Of a stretch of 62,014 nt of DNA, positions 7,231 to 20,213 are shown one piece after another. The position numbers and the translations under genes are program-made. Within the stretch, counting starts at the first letter, position 1. Each line of letters starts with the position of its first letter. Source of the stretch: Hyphomicrobiales bacterium. GTDB taxonomy: Bacteria; Pseudomonadota; Alphaproteobacteria; Rhizobiales; JAJFHR01. Location of the stretch: NCBI GenBank assembly GCA_021775475.1, contig JAJFHS010000023.1, positions 1 through 62,014 on the forward strand, in the 5' to 3' direction. The notes beneath the pieces are model-generated. The model did no database searches. It was not told where the DNA came from and saw nothing but the letters and a program-made list of their open reading frames with translations.

Positions 7231-8391
7231 CTATGACTGGCCTGCCGGAATAGTGGCCGAGACGGGCACAAGAATAATACCCTTGGCCTCCAGTGACTTT
7301 GACCACTCGACAATGCGTTCTATCGATATCGGCAACCCGGAAGCATACCCGATGGCAAGGCCACGCCTGCGGGCAATGTTTTCCAGCTGCATCAAGGCTT
7401 TGTCTATGGCCGCTTTGGAGGGGTTAACATCAATCAGGAGATCGGCGATTGAAACGCCCAGACCAATTTCGCGTCCCACCTGCTTTGCTTTGCTGCGCTG
7501 TGAGGTGCCATTGTCAATGTAGACCAGACCACGTCTGGAAATTTCAGCAAGAAAATTTCTCAAAGGTTCCGGTGCAGCGGTGAATTTGGCACCCATATAG
7601 TTGGTAACACCGGCGTAGCCGACAAATCTGGACATCAGCCATTTTAAGCGCTGCATGTTTTCCGTCACAGACAGGTTGGTCAAAAGCGTATAGGGACCAG
7701 GGTCATTATCAGGAAAATCATAGGGTTCCATCGGGATTTGCAAAAGCACTTCATGGCCGTGATCACGGGCTTTTTTTATCCACGATTGCAGGCTTTTGCC
7801 ATAGGGCGCAAAGCCTAAAGTGACTTGCTCGGGCAGGCGTTTGATAGCGGCATTTGTTCCCTTGGCGCTCAGGCCCATGCCACCGACAAAGATGGCAATT
7901 CTCATCGGTGCAACGGCAGCCGAAGTATTGTCATCAGGTTTGCGGGCATAGATCTGGCTGGGGCGGCGGCCATCTTCACCAATGCGGGGCAGAGGCCCTA
8001 TTTTAGTCTTTTCCACCAGGCCTTTGGCGGGTACAGGTGCCAGTGCTGTCGTTTTTGCGTCCAGCGTTTCAATGGTTATATCCATCGCCGGTCCAACGTC
8101 AGGGGGAGGAGTGGTTTTTTCAGTGTTTTTGGCAATTTTTGCCGGGTCTTCAGGGCGCATGGTCTTGCGCATGCCAAGTTTTTGGGCATCAACTTTCGGA
8201 GTCTGGTCTTTCAGGCTGTCCAATTTTACGATAGCAACAGGCTCACCGCCGAGAGGGTCATTTGCTATCAGCACCCAACTCAGCAAACCAAACAAAGCAA
8301 TCGCAAACAGTGCCCAGCTGGCCAAAAGAACTTTTGGGCGTTTTGGTGCAACCGGTGCTTCAATGGTTTCGTTGGGGTCTTGCGATGCCAT
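7231..8391 (-). CDS. Divergent polysaccharide deacetylase family protein (DUF610/YibQ)
   Basis: A 386-residue protein with a single membrane-spanning helix near residues 20-43 (LFAIALFGLLSWVLIA), a proline- and threonine-rich periplasmic linker, and a C-terminal divergent polysaccharide deacetylase domain from about residue 165 (IAIFVGGMGLSAKGT, LGFAPYGKSLQSW, LLQIPMEPYDFP). The usual acidic pair of the NodB-type active site is GG here (FVGGMG), which I believe is common in this subfamily. It is therefore probably a membrane-anchored periplasmic protein acting on, or binding, cell-envelope glycans. Its place between ctpA/EnvC-like and rppH is the conserved Rhizobiales order. The exact reaction is unknown. 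Confidence 0.82.
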   Translation of the reverse strand: MASQDPNETIEAPVAPKRPKVLLASWALFAIALFGLLSWVLIANDPLGGEPVAIVKLDSLKDQTPKVDAQKLGMRKTMRPEDPAKIAKNTEKTTPPPDVGPAMDITIETLDAKTTALAPVPAKGLVEKTKIGPLPRIGEDGRRPSQIYARKPDDNTSAAVAPMRIAIFVGGMGLSAKGTNAAIKRLPEQVTLGFAPYGKSLQSWIKKARDHGHEVLLQIPMEPYDFPDNDPGPYTLLTNLSVTENMQRLKWLMSRFVGYAGVTNYMGAKFTAAPEPLRNFLAEISRRGLVYIDNGTSQRSKAKQVGREIGLGVSIADLLIDVNPSKAAIDKALMQLENIARRRGLAIGYASGLPISIERIVEWSKSLEAKGIILVPVSATIPAGQS

Positions 8392-8487
8392 TTATCTTTG
8401 CTTTGTTCCCGTATGCAGACTCACCAGCCCATGTTTCACAAATTCGACACGCAGGGATTTACAAACTTGACCAATAAAAAACAACAA

Positions 8488-9810
8488 TCAATTGGCGATA
8501 GTGGTTTTCTTTTCTGTTGAATTTTCGCTATTGACTTTCACACCGCGAAGCATGGCAAGAGCAAAGGCCAGTTGTTTATCATCGGCTTTGTCCTTGGGAA
8601 CGAATGCTGAAGAGCCTTTTTTCTCTTCACCTTCCTCCGACTTCAAATGGCCCGGCAGATCAGCTTCGCCTTTCAAGGTTGTGCGGGCTTTTTGATCTTC
8701 GGGAACTTCCTGGTCAACAACAACATCAGGAGTAATTCCCTTGGCCTGAATGGATTGGCCCGATGGCGTGTAATAGCGCGCTGTGGTCAATCTTATGGCA
8801 CCGCTGTCGCCTAGAGGAATAATCGTCTGGACCGAGCCTTTGCCAAAGGAGCGTGTACCGATAACTTTTGCCCGTTTGTGATCCTGAAGGGCGCCGGCAA
8901 CAATTTCTGATGCTGAGGCTGAGCCACCATTGATAAGGACAACAATCGGCTTGCCCTCAACCCGGTCGCCGGAGCGCGCATTGTAACGCTGGGTTTCTTC
9001 AATATTGCGGCCACGGGTTGAAACAATTTCGCCGCGATCAAGAAACGTATCAGATACTGAAATCGCCTGATCGAGCAGACCGCCGGGATTGTTTCTCAAA
9101 TCAACCACATAGCCCTTGATATCGGGGCCTATTTTCTTTTTGAGCTCGACGATGGCTTTTTCAACACCTTTTTGGGTCTGCTCGGTAAAGGTGGTGATGC
9201 GGATATAGCCGACGTCATCTTCCGGGCGGAAACGAACCGATTTGATGCGGATAACATCGCGAATGACGGTAATGTCGAAAGGCTCGTCCCTGCCCTTGCG
9301 CACAACAGTCAGCACCAAAGGTGTCTTGACGCGGCCACGCATCTTCTCGACTGCCTGAGCAAGCGTTAAGCCTTGAATTTTTTCTTTATCCAGATGGGTA
9401 ATAAGATCGCCGGGCTTTACGCCGGCACGGTCGGCAGGCGTGTCATCAATAGGGGTGACCACCTTGACGATACCATTTTCCATGGTCACTTCAATACCAA
9501 GACCGCCAAATTCGCCGCGGGTCTGCACCTGCATATCGCGAAAGCTTTTGGCGTTTAAATAACTTGAATGCGGATCAAGCGATGTCAACATGCCACTGAT
9601 GGCCGCATCGATCAATTTTGAATCGTCCGGCGCCTCGACATAATCCGACCTGACCCGATCAAAAACGTCGCCAAACAGGTTAAGCTGTTTGTAAGTATCC
9701 GTGTTGGCGGCATTGGCTGGACCTTGCGGTGCAACAGAATACATAAGGACCGCAGTAGCGGCTGCCCCCAAAAAAAGAGCGCCTAAAGTTGTTAAAATCG
9801 ATTTTCGCAT
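8488..9810 (-). CDS. ctpA: Carboxy-terminal processing peptidase CtpA (S41 family)
   Basis: A 440-residue periplasmic serine protease. An uncleaved or cleavable signal segment (MRKSILTTLGALFLGAAATA) is followed by a PDZ domain near residues 85-165 (GLGIEVTMENGIVKVV, PADRAGVKPGDLI) and the S41 catalytic domain with the Ser of GGSASASEIVAGAL and the Lys of RSFGKGSVQT. The family trims C-termini of periplasmic substrates such as peptidoglycan hydrolases, which suits the preceding murein-hydrolase-activator gene. I chose the ATG at 9810 and not an upstream start at 9846, because it overlaps the upstream gene's stop as TAATG, a coupling arrangement, and puts the signal peptide at the N-terminus. 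Confidence 0.93.
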   Translation of the reverse strand: MRKSILTTLGALFLGAAATAVLMYSVAPQGPANAANTDTYKQLNLFGDVFDRVRSDYVEAPDDSKLIDAAISGMLTSLDPHSSYLNAKSFRDMQVQTRGEFGGLGIEVTMENGIVKVVTPIDDTPADRAGVKPGDLITHLDKEKIQGLTLAQAVEKMRGRVKTPLVLTVVRKGRDEPFDITVIRDVIRIKSVRFRPEDDVGYIRITTFTEQTQKGVEKAIVELKKKIGPDIKGYVVDLRNNPGGLLDQAISVSDTFLDRGEIVSTRGRNIEETQRYNARSGDRVEGKPIVVLINGGSASASEIVAGALQDHKRAKVIGTRSFGKGSVQTIIPLGDSGAIRLTTARYYTPSGQSIQAKGITPDVVVDQEVPEDQKARTTLKGEADLPGHLKSEEGEEKKGSSAFVPKDKADDKQLAFALAMLRGVKVNSENSTEKKTTIAN

Positions 9811-11072
9811 TATCCACGAGCCTTTTTTACATTTCCAACCCACCAAGGTGTCGGGTCCAGTGGGTTTCCGTTACGTCTGAATTCAATATAGAGAACCGGG
9901 CGCTCATCTCCACTTATTGCACCAAGAGCGGTTCCTGGTGCAAGTTTTAATCCCATGTTACCGACCGGTTCGCCAGCCAGAACAACCTGGCCAACTTCCG
10001 TAGTGATTCGTTCCATGCCTGCCAATAACACATGATATCCTTCACCAGCGTTAATGATCAAGAGTTGACCGTATCCTCTGAACTTGCCAGCATACACTAC
10101 TGTACCATCATTTGGCGAAATTACCTGCGCACGAGACCGTGAAGCTATAGAAAGCCCGCGTACATTTCCACCAAAACCGTCTGCATCGCCGTAGTTTCTA
10201 ACCCGTTCTCCCTGAACAGGGAAGCTTAAAGCCCTTCTGTTCTTTGAAAACCTCACACCCGGCGTCAATTGAGTCAATCGAACCGGCGCAGACGCTGCAT
10301 TTCGCGTTGTTTTTGCCAATTTCTTTTTGGCCGCCTGTTTTTTGAGTTTCACCAGAAGGTCTTTGAGTGATTTTGCCTGCCGTCCCAGACTGGCGACGCG
10401 TCGATGTTCTTTTTTAATTTCCTCATCCGTACGCCTGCTGGCAATCCGTTTGGTCTCCAGCAGTTTTTCGATCTCCTTGCGCTCAACCTCGAGCTTGGCG
10501 GTGGTCTCGTTGAGATCTTTTTGTTCTATGGCAATCTCCCGGCGCAACCGGCTTAAGTTACGAAGTTCGCGCGCCAGGATATTTGCTTCCTGTTTTATAT
10601 CCGGGATTATTTTTCCCAGTAACATGGCACTCCTTATGGCATCCAGCGCATTTTCAGGCTGCACCGCCAGGGCAGGCGGCGGTGAGCGCTCAATCCTTTG
10701 CAATCCTGCCAGAAGCTCTGCCAATTTGTTTCTTTCAACAATTAGCCGCCGGTTTATCTTGCCTTCATTGACGCTTAACCTGGCCAATCGAAATTCGGTG
10801 GCGGTTGCCTGGGCTTCACGTGCCTGAAGCCGGGCAGCGCCAGCGATAAGAAACTTTTTGAGCCGGCCGGCATCTTCTTTCAGACGTTTGCGCTGCTGGC
10901 CAAGTTGATTTTCACGCTTTTTTGCCTGATTTAGCTCACGTTCGATTTTTTCCAGGTTTTGTTTTGGTTTTTCGCGGTTCTTCTTGGCCTGCGCATAGCC
11001 AATCTGGGGATCAAAAGCAAAAATCCCTAAGCCAATCACAATAGCGATTATATGTCTGCCTGTGATATCCAT
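9810..11072 (-). CDS. EnvC-like murein hydrolase activator (degenerate M23/LytM domain)
   Basis: A 420-residue protein with a signal peptide (IIAIVIGLGIFAFDPQ region), a long coiled coil over residues about 32-255 (Lys/Glu/Leu rich), and a C-terminal LytM/M23 domain from about 275. The metal-binding histidines of active M23 peptidases are not in their usual places: the HxxG and HxH positions read differently (GYGQLLIINAGEGYHVLLAG). This is the hallmark of EnvC-type activators that switch on amidases at the septum and are not themselves hydrolases. It is translationally coupled to ctpA by TAATG. The role in cell separation is inferred from the family. Confidence 0.85.
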   Translation of the reverse strand: MDITGRHIIAIVIGLGIFAFDPQIGYAQAKKNREKPKQNLEKIERELNQAKKRENQLGQQRKRLKEDAGRLKKFLIAGAARLQAREAQATATEFRLARLSVNEGKINRRLIVERNKLAELLAGLQRIERSPPPALAVQPENALDAIRSAMLLGKIIPDIKQEANILARELRNLSRLRREIAIEQKDLNETTAKLEVERKEIEKLLETKRIASRRTDEEIKKEHRRVASLGRQAKSLKDLLVKLKKQAAKKKLAKTTRNAASAPVRLTQLTPGVRFSKNRRALSFPVQGERVRNYGDADGFGGNVRGLSIASRSRAQVISPNDGTVVYAGKFRGYGQLLIINAGEGYHVLLAGMERITTEVGQVVLAGEPVGNMGLKLAPGTALGAISGDERPVLYIEFRRNGNPLDPTPWWVGNVKKARG

Positions 11073-11185
11073 TCCACCCGGTTCACTTATATATGTGCAC
11101 GATCATCATACGCCGCAACCAGGGTTGCGCCTAGCGTTGGTATTAGAAAACTTTTGATAAATTATTGCCGTCATAAATTAAAAAA

Positions 11186-11674
11186 TCAGATGCGGTGATA
11201 AGGATGTCCGCTCAACAGGGATATGGATCGATACAGCTGTTCAACCAGGAGTATTCTGGCAATCATATGCGGCCAGGTCATGGTGCCAAATGACAGGACC
11301 AGATCAGCGTCATTGACGATCGATTTATCGAGACCATCGGGCCCGCCAATCAGAAAACTGGCCTGAGCAACACCATCATCGCGCCAGTTTTCAAGTTTGT
11401 TCGAAAATGCCACGCTGGACAGGCTGCGCCCGCGCTCATCCAGCACAATAAGGGATGAGTTTTTTATCGACATTTTTGTCAGGCCTTGCGCTTCAAGACG
11501 CTGGCGTTCGGGTTTATGCGGGTTTTTTGATTCAACTATTTCAGACAAAACCATCGGCCCCAGTCCAATCTTGGGTCCAGCCTTGCTGCAACGATCAAAA
11601 TAATCCTTAAACAGGGCGTTTTCCGGTCCGTTTTTCATGCGCCCGACAGCGCCTATGAAAAGCTTCATCGACAT
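11186..11674 (-). CDS. rlmH: 23S rRNA (pseudouridine1915-N3)-methyltransferase RlmH
   Basis: A small SPOUT-class methyltransferase of about 162 residues that modifies pseudouridine 1915 in helix 69 of 23S rRNA on the assembled ribosome. The SAM-binding trefoil knot is visible: FLIGGPDGLDKSIVNDADLV, then MTWPHMIARILLVEQLYRS, ending in the invariant LSGHPYHR. Three ATGs are close together at the 5' end. I favour the middle one at 11674 because an AGGTG stands about 7 nt before it. It follows rsfS closely, in the conserved nadD-rsfS-rlmH order of ribosome-related genes. Confidence 0.92.
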   Translation of the reverse strand: MSMKLFIGAVGRMKNGPENALFKDYFDRCSKAGPKIGLGPMVLSEIVESKNPHKPERQRLEAQGLTKMSIKNSSLIVLDERGRSLSSVAFSNKLENWRDDGVAQASFLIGGPDGLDKSIVNDADLVLSFGTMTWPHMIARILLVEQLYRSISLLSGHPYHRI

Positions 11675-11706
11675 CTGCATTCACCTAACACGAAAACTTG
11701 ATCTAT

Positions 11707-12108
11707 TTAAACCGCCAGCCTCTCAGCCGGTGTGTGTTCTGACCACAGTTTTTCGAGATTATAGAACTCGCGCACTTCCGGCCGGAAAATATGGGTAATG
11801 ATATCGGCACTATCAATCAGTACCCAGTCACAATTGGGCAGGCCTTCCACGCGTGGACGGCCATGACCGGCCTCGCGCAGTGCGCGTGATACCTGGTCAG
11901 CAACGGCACCCACATGGCGCTGGGAACGCCCAGAGGCCACAACCATATAATCGGCAATGGCTGTCTTGCCGGCCAAGTCTACCACGACAACGTCCAGCGC
12001 TTTGGCGTCTTCCAGAACAGTTTGAATGGTTTTCAGTTGATTTTCAACGACACCCGTCTTGGCAGGTGCATCGCTGGTGCAGGCATCCGCTTTTTTATCA
12101 GAGCTCAT
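11707..12108 (-). CDS. rsfS: Ribosome silencing factor RsfS
   Basis: A 133-residue member of the RsfS/Iojap family, which binds ribosomal protein L14 and blocks subunit joining during starvation. The signature segments are DYMVVASGRSQRHVGAVADQ, GLPNCDWVLIDSADIITHIF and REFYNLEKLW. A slightly longer, low-complexity N-terminus (SDKKADACTSDAPAKTG) precedes the domain. It lies 153 nt downstream of nadD and 32 nt upstream of rlmH on the same strand, the common bacterial order. Confidence 0.94.
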   Translation of the reverse strand: MSSDKKADACTSDAPAKTGVVENQLKTIQTVLEDAKALDVVVVDLAGKTAIADYMVVASGRSQRHVGAVADQVSRALREAGHGRPRVEGLPNCDWVLIDSADIITHIFRPEVREFYNLEKLWSEHTPAERLAV

Positions 12109-12260
12109 GGATATGGTGGTTCTCTTTCAAATCTGACCCATTTATGTGGTCGCAAATCATTCGAGTATAGCAAAAATACCCGAATTTAACAATAAACCGG
12201 ACAATAAACTTAAATGCCCTCCTATTTCAACCATATCTGTGCATTCAGGCTTAATTTTGA

Positions 12261-12854
12261 TTACTTCTGTGCCCGAATTTGCGTTGATGTGGCGTAATCC
12301 AGAGGTTGATTTATAAAACACCAGGCTGGTGCTGTTTTGCCGGGCAAAAGGGCTGCATCTTCCTCATCAAGCTTGAATTCAGCATAAAGCTGTGCTGCTT
12401 TTGAGCCTAAAGCGGCTTTGGCAAAATCAGGGCGATTGAAAACCGCAATAGGAATGGTTTCGACAATCATCCGCCAGTCTTTCCAAAGATCAAGACCGGC
12501 AAAAGCATCTGCTCCCATCAGCCAGACAAATTTAACCCCGGCGTGACGCTCCAGCAATTGCCGGATTGTGTCCATACTGTAAGTGATGTTTTGCTCTTGT
12601 TCGAAAAAAGACAACTCAATTTTCGGAGTATCTATCACTTTGCGCGCAGATTGGGCGCGATCGCCATAAGGGGCATAGTCTTTTGCCTGCTTTAAGGGAT
12701 TTTGTGGCGACAACAACCACCACACCCGATCAAGCTTCAATCGCTCAAGTGCGGTTTTTGAAATGTGCAGATGGCCGCTATGGGCAGGGTTGAAAGAACC
12801 GCCAAAAAGACCAATACGCATGTTCGCTTCAGCGATTGGCTCAACATCTGCCAT
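12261..12854 (-). CDS. nadD: Nicotinate-nucleotide adenylyltransferase NadD
   Basis: A 197-residue enzyme that adenylates nicotinate mononucleotide to deamido-NAD. It has the nucleotidyltransferase GGSFNPAHSGH motif, with the HxGH signature at residues about 22-25, and a C-terminal STQIR matching the family's SSTxIR. I chose the ATG at 12854, one base after the proA stop (TGA-T-ATG), instead of a longer frame that would overlap proA by 34 nt. The true start could also be the ATG directly before RIGLFGGSF, eleven codons later. The gene is part of the obgE-proB-proA-nadD-rsfS series. Confidence 0.93.
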   Translation of the reverse strand: MADVEPIAEANMRIGLFGGSFNPAHSGHLHISKTALERLKLDRVWWLLSPQNPLKQAKDYAPYGDRAQSARKVIDTPKIELSFFEQEQNITYSMDTIRQLLERHAGVKFVWLMGADAFAGLDLWKDWRMIVETIPIAVFNRPDFAKAALGSKAAQLYAEFKLDEEDAALLPGKTAPAWCFINQPLDYATSTQIRAQK

Positions 12855-12855
12855 A

Positions 12856-14156
12856 TCAGGAGCGAACCTGGCCAGTACCACGAACAACATATTTGAAACT
12901 GGTCAGTTGCTCGACGCCGACCGGCCCGCGGGCATGCATTTTGCCTGTGGCAATACCGATTTCAGCGCCCATGCCAAATTCGCCGCCATCAGCATACTGG
13001 GTCGAAGCATTATGCAGAACAATAGCGCTATCAACATTATTGAGGAATTTTTCCGCTGTTTGCGCATTTTCCGTGACAATGGCGTCGGTATGATTTGAAC
13101 CGAAACTTTCGATGTGGTCGACCGCTGCATCAACGCCGTCAACCAGTCGAACCGAAATGATGGTATCGAGATATTCGGTGGTCCAGTCACTGTCGGTGGC
13201 CTTTACCACCCGGGCGTCAACATTGCAGACCTCATCGGACCCGCGCACTTCGCACCCGGCATCAAGCAAAGCCTCAATAAGCGGTGTCAGTAAAGTGTCT
13301 TTGGCATTGTCATCGATGAGCAGGGTTTCGGCAGCGCCGCAAATGCCGGTACGGCGCAATTTGGCATTGAGGGTAATCGCAACTGCCATCTTGAGATCAG
13401 CTGCCTTGTCAACGTAAACGTGGCACAGGCCTTCGAGGTGAGAAAACACCGGCACACGGGCGTCAGTCTCAACACGGGCCACCAGATTTTTGCCACCGCG
13501 TGGTATAATCAGATCGACCGCACCATCAAGTCCGGACAGCATGGCACCAACAGCGGCGCGGTCAGGTGTTGGCACCACCTGAATACAGGCTTCAGGCAGG
13601 CCAGCAGATTTAAGCCCGTCTGTCAGACATATGCCAATGGCAGCACTTGAATTCAAGCTATCGGATCCGCCGCGCAAAATTGCGGCATTGCCCGATTTAA
13701 GACACAAGGCACCGGCATCAGCGGTAACGTTGGGGCGGCTTTCATAAATAATGCCAATGACACCAATGGGTACGCGAACACGCGAAATTTCAAGCCCGCT
13801 GGGCTGGGTCCATTGCGAGATAACCGAGCCAACAGGATCATCGAGGGCGGCAATATCGTCAATCGCCTGTGCCATCTGCTCGACGCGCGCTTCATTTAAC
13901 GTCAGGCGGTCAACGAAGGATGCGGCCATTTGTTGTTCGCGAGCGCGTTCAAGATCAAGTGCATTGGCGCCAAGAATAATACTTGTACGTGCCCTGATAT
14001 TTTGCGCCATTGCTTCAAGCGCCCGGTTTTTCTGATCCGATGTGGCCAGTGCCAAAACCTTGGCGGCACTCCGGGCCTCGCGCCCGAGTTTCAACATTTC
14101 CGCGCGCACATTGTCGTTAGCGCTGGTCAATTTGACATTATTATTGTCTGCCAAAC

Positions 14157-14160
<4 letters not shown>
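12856..14160 (-). CDS. proA: Glutamate-5-semialdehyde dehydrogenase (gamma-glutamyl phosphate reductase) ProA
   Basis: A 434-residue NADPH-dependent enzyme for the second step of proline synthesis, reducing gamma-glutamyl phosphate to glutamate semialdehyde. It is an aldehyde-dehydrogenase-fold protein with the catalytic cysteine in [15 protein letters not shown], the conserved [17 protein letters not shown] segment and [11 protein letters not shown]. Length matches the family. The ATG overlaps the proB stop by 4 nt (ATGA), so the two are translationally coupled, which fits channeling of the unstable phosphate intermediate between ProB and ProA. Confidence 0.96.
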
Positions 14161-16336
<2,176 letters not shown>

Positions 16337-16365
16337 TCACTCGTTGCAGTCGTCTGGCCCAAAAG

Positions 16366-16393
16366 AAAAGGGAGATGGTAACCCATCTCCCTT
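16366..16393 (-). terminator. Rho-independent terminator after rpmA
   Basis: On the minus strand a perfect 9-bp stem (GGGAGATGG / CCATCTCCC) with a 4-nt loop is followed by TTTTCTTTT. It lies between the rpmA stop (16453) and the obgE start (16330), so it ends or attenuates the rplU-rpmA transcript. Confidence 0.85.
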
Positions 16394-16452
16394 AAATCTG
16401 TTTAAAATTTTGTCACCGGGATCAGGTCACCGGCAAATTTTTAAATCGCCAG

Positions 16453-16722
16453 TTATTCAGCAGCTTCGACCGGCGGGAGGACAGACACGAATGTGCGTCC
16501 ACCGCGAGAGGTTCTGAATTTTACATTGCCGGGGATCAAAGCGAAAATCGTATGATCCTTGCCCATGCCGACATTGTCACCGGGATGCCATTTGGTGCCG
16601 CGCTGGCGAATAATAATATTGCCGCCAATGACGTTTTCGCCACCGTATTTTTTCACGCCCAGTCGGCGACCTTCGGAATCGCGACCGTTACGGGACGATC
16701 CACCTGCTTTTTTATGTGCCAT
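16453..16722 (-). CDS. rpmA: 50S ribosomal protein L27
   Basis: An 89-residue L27 with the standard N-terminus [20 protein letters not shown] that reaches into the peptidyl transferase centre, and the central [13 protein letters not shown]. There is no Firmicutes-type cleavable N-terminal extension. It is 32 nt downstream of rplU and presumably cotranscribed. Confidence 0.97.
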   Translation of the reverse strand: MAHKKAGGSSRNGRDSEGRRLGVKKYGGENVIGGNIIIRQRGTKWHPGDNVGMGKDHTIFALIPGNVKFRTSRGGRTFVSVLPPVEAAE

Positions 16723-16754
16723 ATCGTGGCTCCTTCAAAATCTTTTTAACCGGT

Positions 16755-17408
16755 TTATTTGACTTCGTCGAGCTTTTTGGCTTGAGACAACCAGTCTTCG
16801 CGCTCAATGCGGCCTTTGAAACTTAAAACGTCATCAACCTGATCAATCTCGGCCTTGGTGAAAGCTGCCACTTGTGCATATTTGGTAATGCCAAGCGCAT
16901 TCAGTTTCTTTTCCAGAACCGGACCGACACCTGAAATTTTCTTCAGATCATCAGGCTTGCCTTCGGGCGCTTTAAACAGAGGCGCTGCATCAGCAGGCTT
17001 GTCGTCAGCTTTTTTGGCTTTGGGTGCAGCCTTCTTCTCAGCCGGTTTTTTAACCTCAGGCGCTGCTTTGGCTTTTGCCTTGGCTGGCTTTTTGCCACCG
17101 GTCAGAATTTCGGTGATTTCGACCAGCGTCAGGTCCTGCTTGTGACCGGCCTTGCGGCGGTAATTCTTACGGCGCTTCTTTTTGAAAACGACAATTTTCT
17201 TACCGCGGGTCTGGCGCACGACTGTGGCATGAACGGTGGCACCACTTACCAGTGGGGCACCGATTTCCATATTGCCTTCGGTGCCAACCATCAAAACGTC
17301 AGAAAACTCAATGCTGTCACCAGCATCACCTTCGAGTTTTTCAATGACGAGAATATCTTTTTCGGCAACTTTATACTGTTTGCCACCAGTCTTAATGACT
17401 GCGAACAT
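16755..17408 (-). CDS. rplU: 50S ribosomal protein L21 with long C-terminal helix-hairpin-helix extension
   Basis: Residues 1-103 are ordinary L21 ([34 protein letters not shown]). A Lys/Ala/Pro-rich linker (about 108-145) follows, then a 65-residue domain ([19 protein letters not shown]) of the helix-hairpin-helix type, giving 217 residues against about 103 in E. coli. Such extended L21 forms are known in Alphaproteobacteria. The extension may bind RNA, but its role is not established here. It is the first gene of rplU-rpmA, with a good sigma70-type promoter at 17527-17554. Confidence 0.95.
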   Translation of the reverse strand: MFAVIKTGGKQYKVAEKDILVIEKLEGDAGDSIEFSDVLMVGTEGNMEIGAPLVSGATVHATVVRQTRGKKIVVFKKKRRKNYRRKAGHKQDLTLVEITEILTGGKKPAKAKAKAAPEVKKPAEKKAAPKAKKADDKPADAAPLFKAPEGKPDDLKKISGVGPVLEKKLNALGITKYAQVAAFTKAEIDQVDDVLSFKGRIEREDWLSQAKKLDEVK

Positions 17409-17526
17409 CTGTCCGGTCCTTCAATTTCCGCGCCCTGTGGCGCCGCATCTCTTGCGGACTTGTTCTCTGGCCTCGGGCAGCGCATACAAAATTTAAGGGG
17501 CAGGAAACCGCCCCGTATCGCGGCGC

Positions 17527-17554
17527 ACTATAGTCAAATTGTGGGTGGCGTCAA
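17527..17554 (-). promoter_or_regulatory. Sigma70-type promoter for rplU-rpmA
   Basis: On the minus strand TTGACG (17554-17549), 16 nt spacer, TATAGT (17532-17527). This leaves a leader of roughly 110 nt before the rplU ATG at 17408. A GGGGCGG/CCGCCCC-like stem lies in the leader (about 17498-17516). The rest of the 310-nt gap up to 17718 shows no gene, only a small REP-like palindrome at 17597-17612. Confidence 0.65.
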
Positions 17555-17596
17555 GGTGTCGTTTGCTTGCAAGGTCAATTAATGCCTCGCATTCGT

Positions 17597-17612
17597 CATC
17601 TCCGAGGAGATG
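17597..17612. repeat. Short REP-like palindrome
   Basis: Catctcc/ggagatg with a 2-nt centre, preceded by cgt. It resembles the left half of the REP-like element at 28165-28234, so it could be a decayed or partial copy. Confidence 0.4.
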
Positions 17613-17718
17613 GCACAGAAATGATCGTATTAGCAACAAAGACTGAATGGCGACAATGCGGACTTAGCGGGCATTTAGATTGATGGACAAAGCAAACAAA
17701 CAAATTTGCGTTGAGCTA

Positions 17719-18192
17719 TTAACCTTTCAATCGTTGGCGGGCTTCATTTCGGTTCCCTGTGGCTGGCACCAGTTCGGAAACCCGTCCCAATCCATAAGAC
17801 GGCATCCCAGAATATACCGCCTCATATTGTCCGGCTTTTATCAGGTACGTCTCGTGCCAAATTCCAACATCCGCATGGCTATTTTTCATGCGTTTGTTGA
17901 AGGCAATCCACGCGGGATAATGAGCGTTGTCTTTGGAACGAGCATAGGCCTCAAGATGGTCAAAACTGCGCCAGTATTGGACGATTGCGCCCAAGCCGAG
18001 AACGTTATGCCCGAGAAAGCCCGTCTCATCGGAGGGCAAGCGGTCCAGTTCTTTCAGCATTTTCGGCATGGCAAAAATTGCGGGCAGCCATTTTTGAGGT
18101 TTCCAAATTTTGTTGATCCGCATACCAATAAGAAAGACTACAAAGTCCCCTTCAATGTTAGCAGTCATCCGCTGCCCAATAATTTTTACCAT
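17719..18192 (-). CDS. DUF4188 domain-containing protein
   Basis: A protein of about 157 residues of the DUF4188 family, recognised by GDFVVFLIGMRINKIWKPQK, QYWRSFDHLEAYARSKDNAH, DVGIWHETYLIKAGQYEAVY and GLGRVSELVPA. The family has a dimeric alpha-beta barrel flavour, somewhat like heme- or monooxygenase-related small proteins, but no reaction is established. I start it at the ATG at 18192, just before the conserved segment; an upstream in-frame start at 18282 would add 30 poorly conserved residues. It stands alone between the atp operon and rplU. Confidence 0.7.
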   Translation of the reverse strand: MVKIIGQRMTANIEGDFVVFLIGMRINKIWKPQKWLPAIFAMPKMLKELDRLPSDETGFLGHNVLGLGAIVQYWRSFDHLEAYARSKDNAHYPAWIAFNKRMKNSHADVGIWHETYLIKAGQYEAVYSGMPSYGLGRVSELVPATGNRNEARQRLKG

Positions 18193-18289
18193 TTTTTTCT
18201 TGCCCAATAGCCTTCGGTTTTTTGACAATAGACTAGTTTCTGGCGGCGCGAACAAAATTGGCAAAGTATAAATATCAAACAAATTAAGA

Positions 18290-18310
18290 TCGAGTCCGCA
18301 AGGGACTCGA
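18290..18310 (-). terminator. Hairpin downstream of atpC, weak terminator candidate
   Basis: An 8-bp perfect stem (TCGAGTCC / GGACTCGA) with a 5-nt loop lies about 30 nt after the atpC stop in the direction of transcription. It is followed by an AT-rich tract but not by a proper T run, so termination is plausible but not certain. Confidence 0.45.
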
Positions 18311-18338
18311 AGCCGCTGTTCCGCCGAGGCAAAAAAAT

Positions 18339-18737
18339 CTATAAAGCCGCCTGCAATTGGTGCAGGTGATCCAGTACCTGTTGAGCCGTGGCACGGGTTT
18401 CATCATCCTTGGCGTCGGCGACATCTTCCTCAGTGTTCTTGATTTCCTGAGACAGGCGCTCTTTATCAAGCTCTTCCATGGGGATGGCGGTTTCGGCCAG
18501 AATTATCAGGCCTTCGCTGGCGACTTCGGCGAAGCCGCCGCGGACGAATACCTTGAATTCAGCACCTTCTTCGTCTTTGAAGACGATCACGCCGGGTTTA
18601 AGTGTGGTCAACACGGGTGCATGTTTGGGCATGACGACAAAGTCGCCCTCGGAGCCGGGAACCAGGACTTCCTGTACATCACCGGAGCGAAGAAGTCTTT
18701 CCGGTGAGACGAGTTCAAATTTGAGCAATTCCGCCAT
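18339..18737 (-). CDS. atpC: ATP synthase F1 epsilon subunit
   Basis: A 132-residue epsilon subunit of the F1 sector, with the N-terminal beta-sandwich (KFELVSPERLLRSGDVQEVL, VPGSEGDFVVMPKHAPVLT) and a C-terminal helical hairpin. It forms part of the rotor stalk and can inhibit ATP hydrolysis. It is last of the atpHAGDC operon, 19 nt after atpD. Confidence 0.96.
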   Translation of the reverse strand: MAELLKFELVSPERLLRSGDVQEVLVPGSEGDFVVMPKHAPVLTTLKPGVIVFKDEEGAEFKVFVRGGFAEVASEGLIILAETAIPMEELDKERLSQEIKNTEEDVADAKDDETRATAQQVLDHLHQLQAAL

Positions 18738-18756
18738 AGCGCGTCACTTGTTTCCT

Positions 18757-20196
<1,440 letters not shown>

Positions 20197-20213
20197 TCAT
20201 TTCGTCAAAGTTA

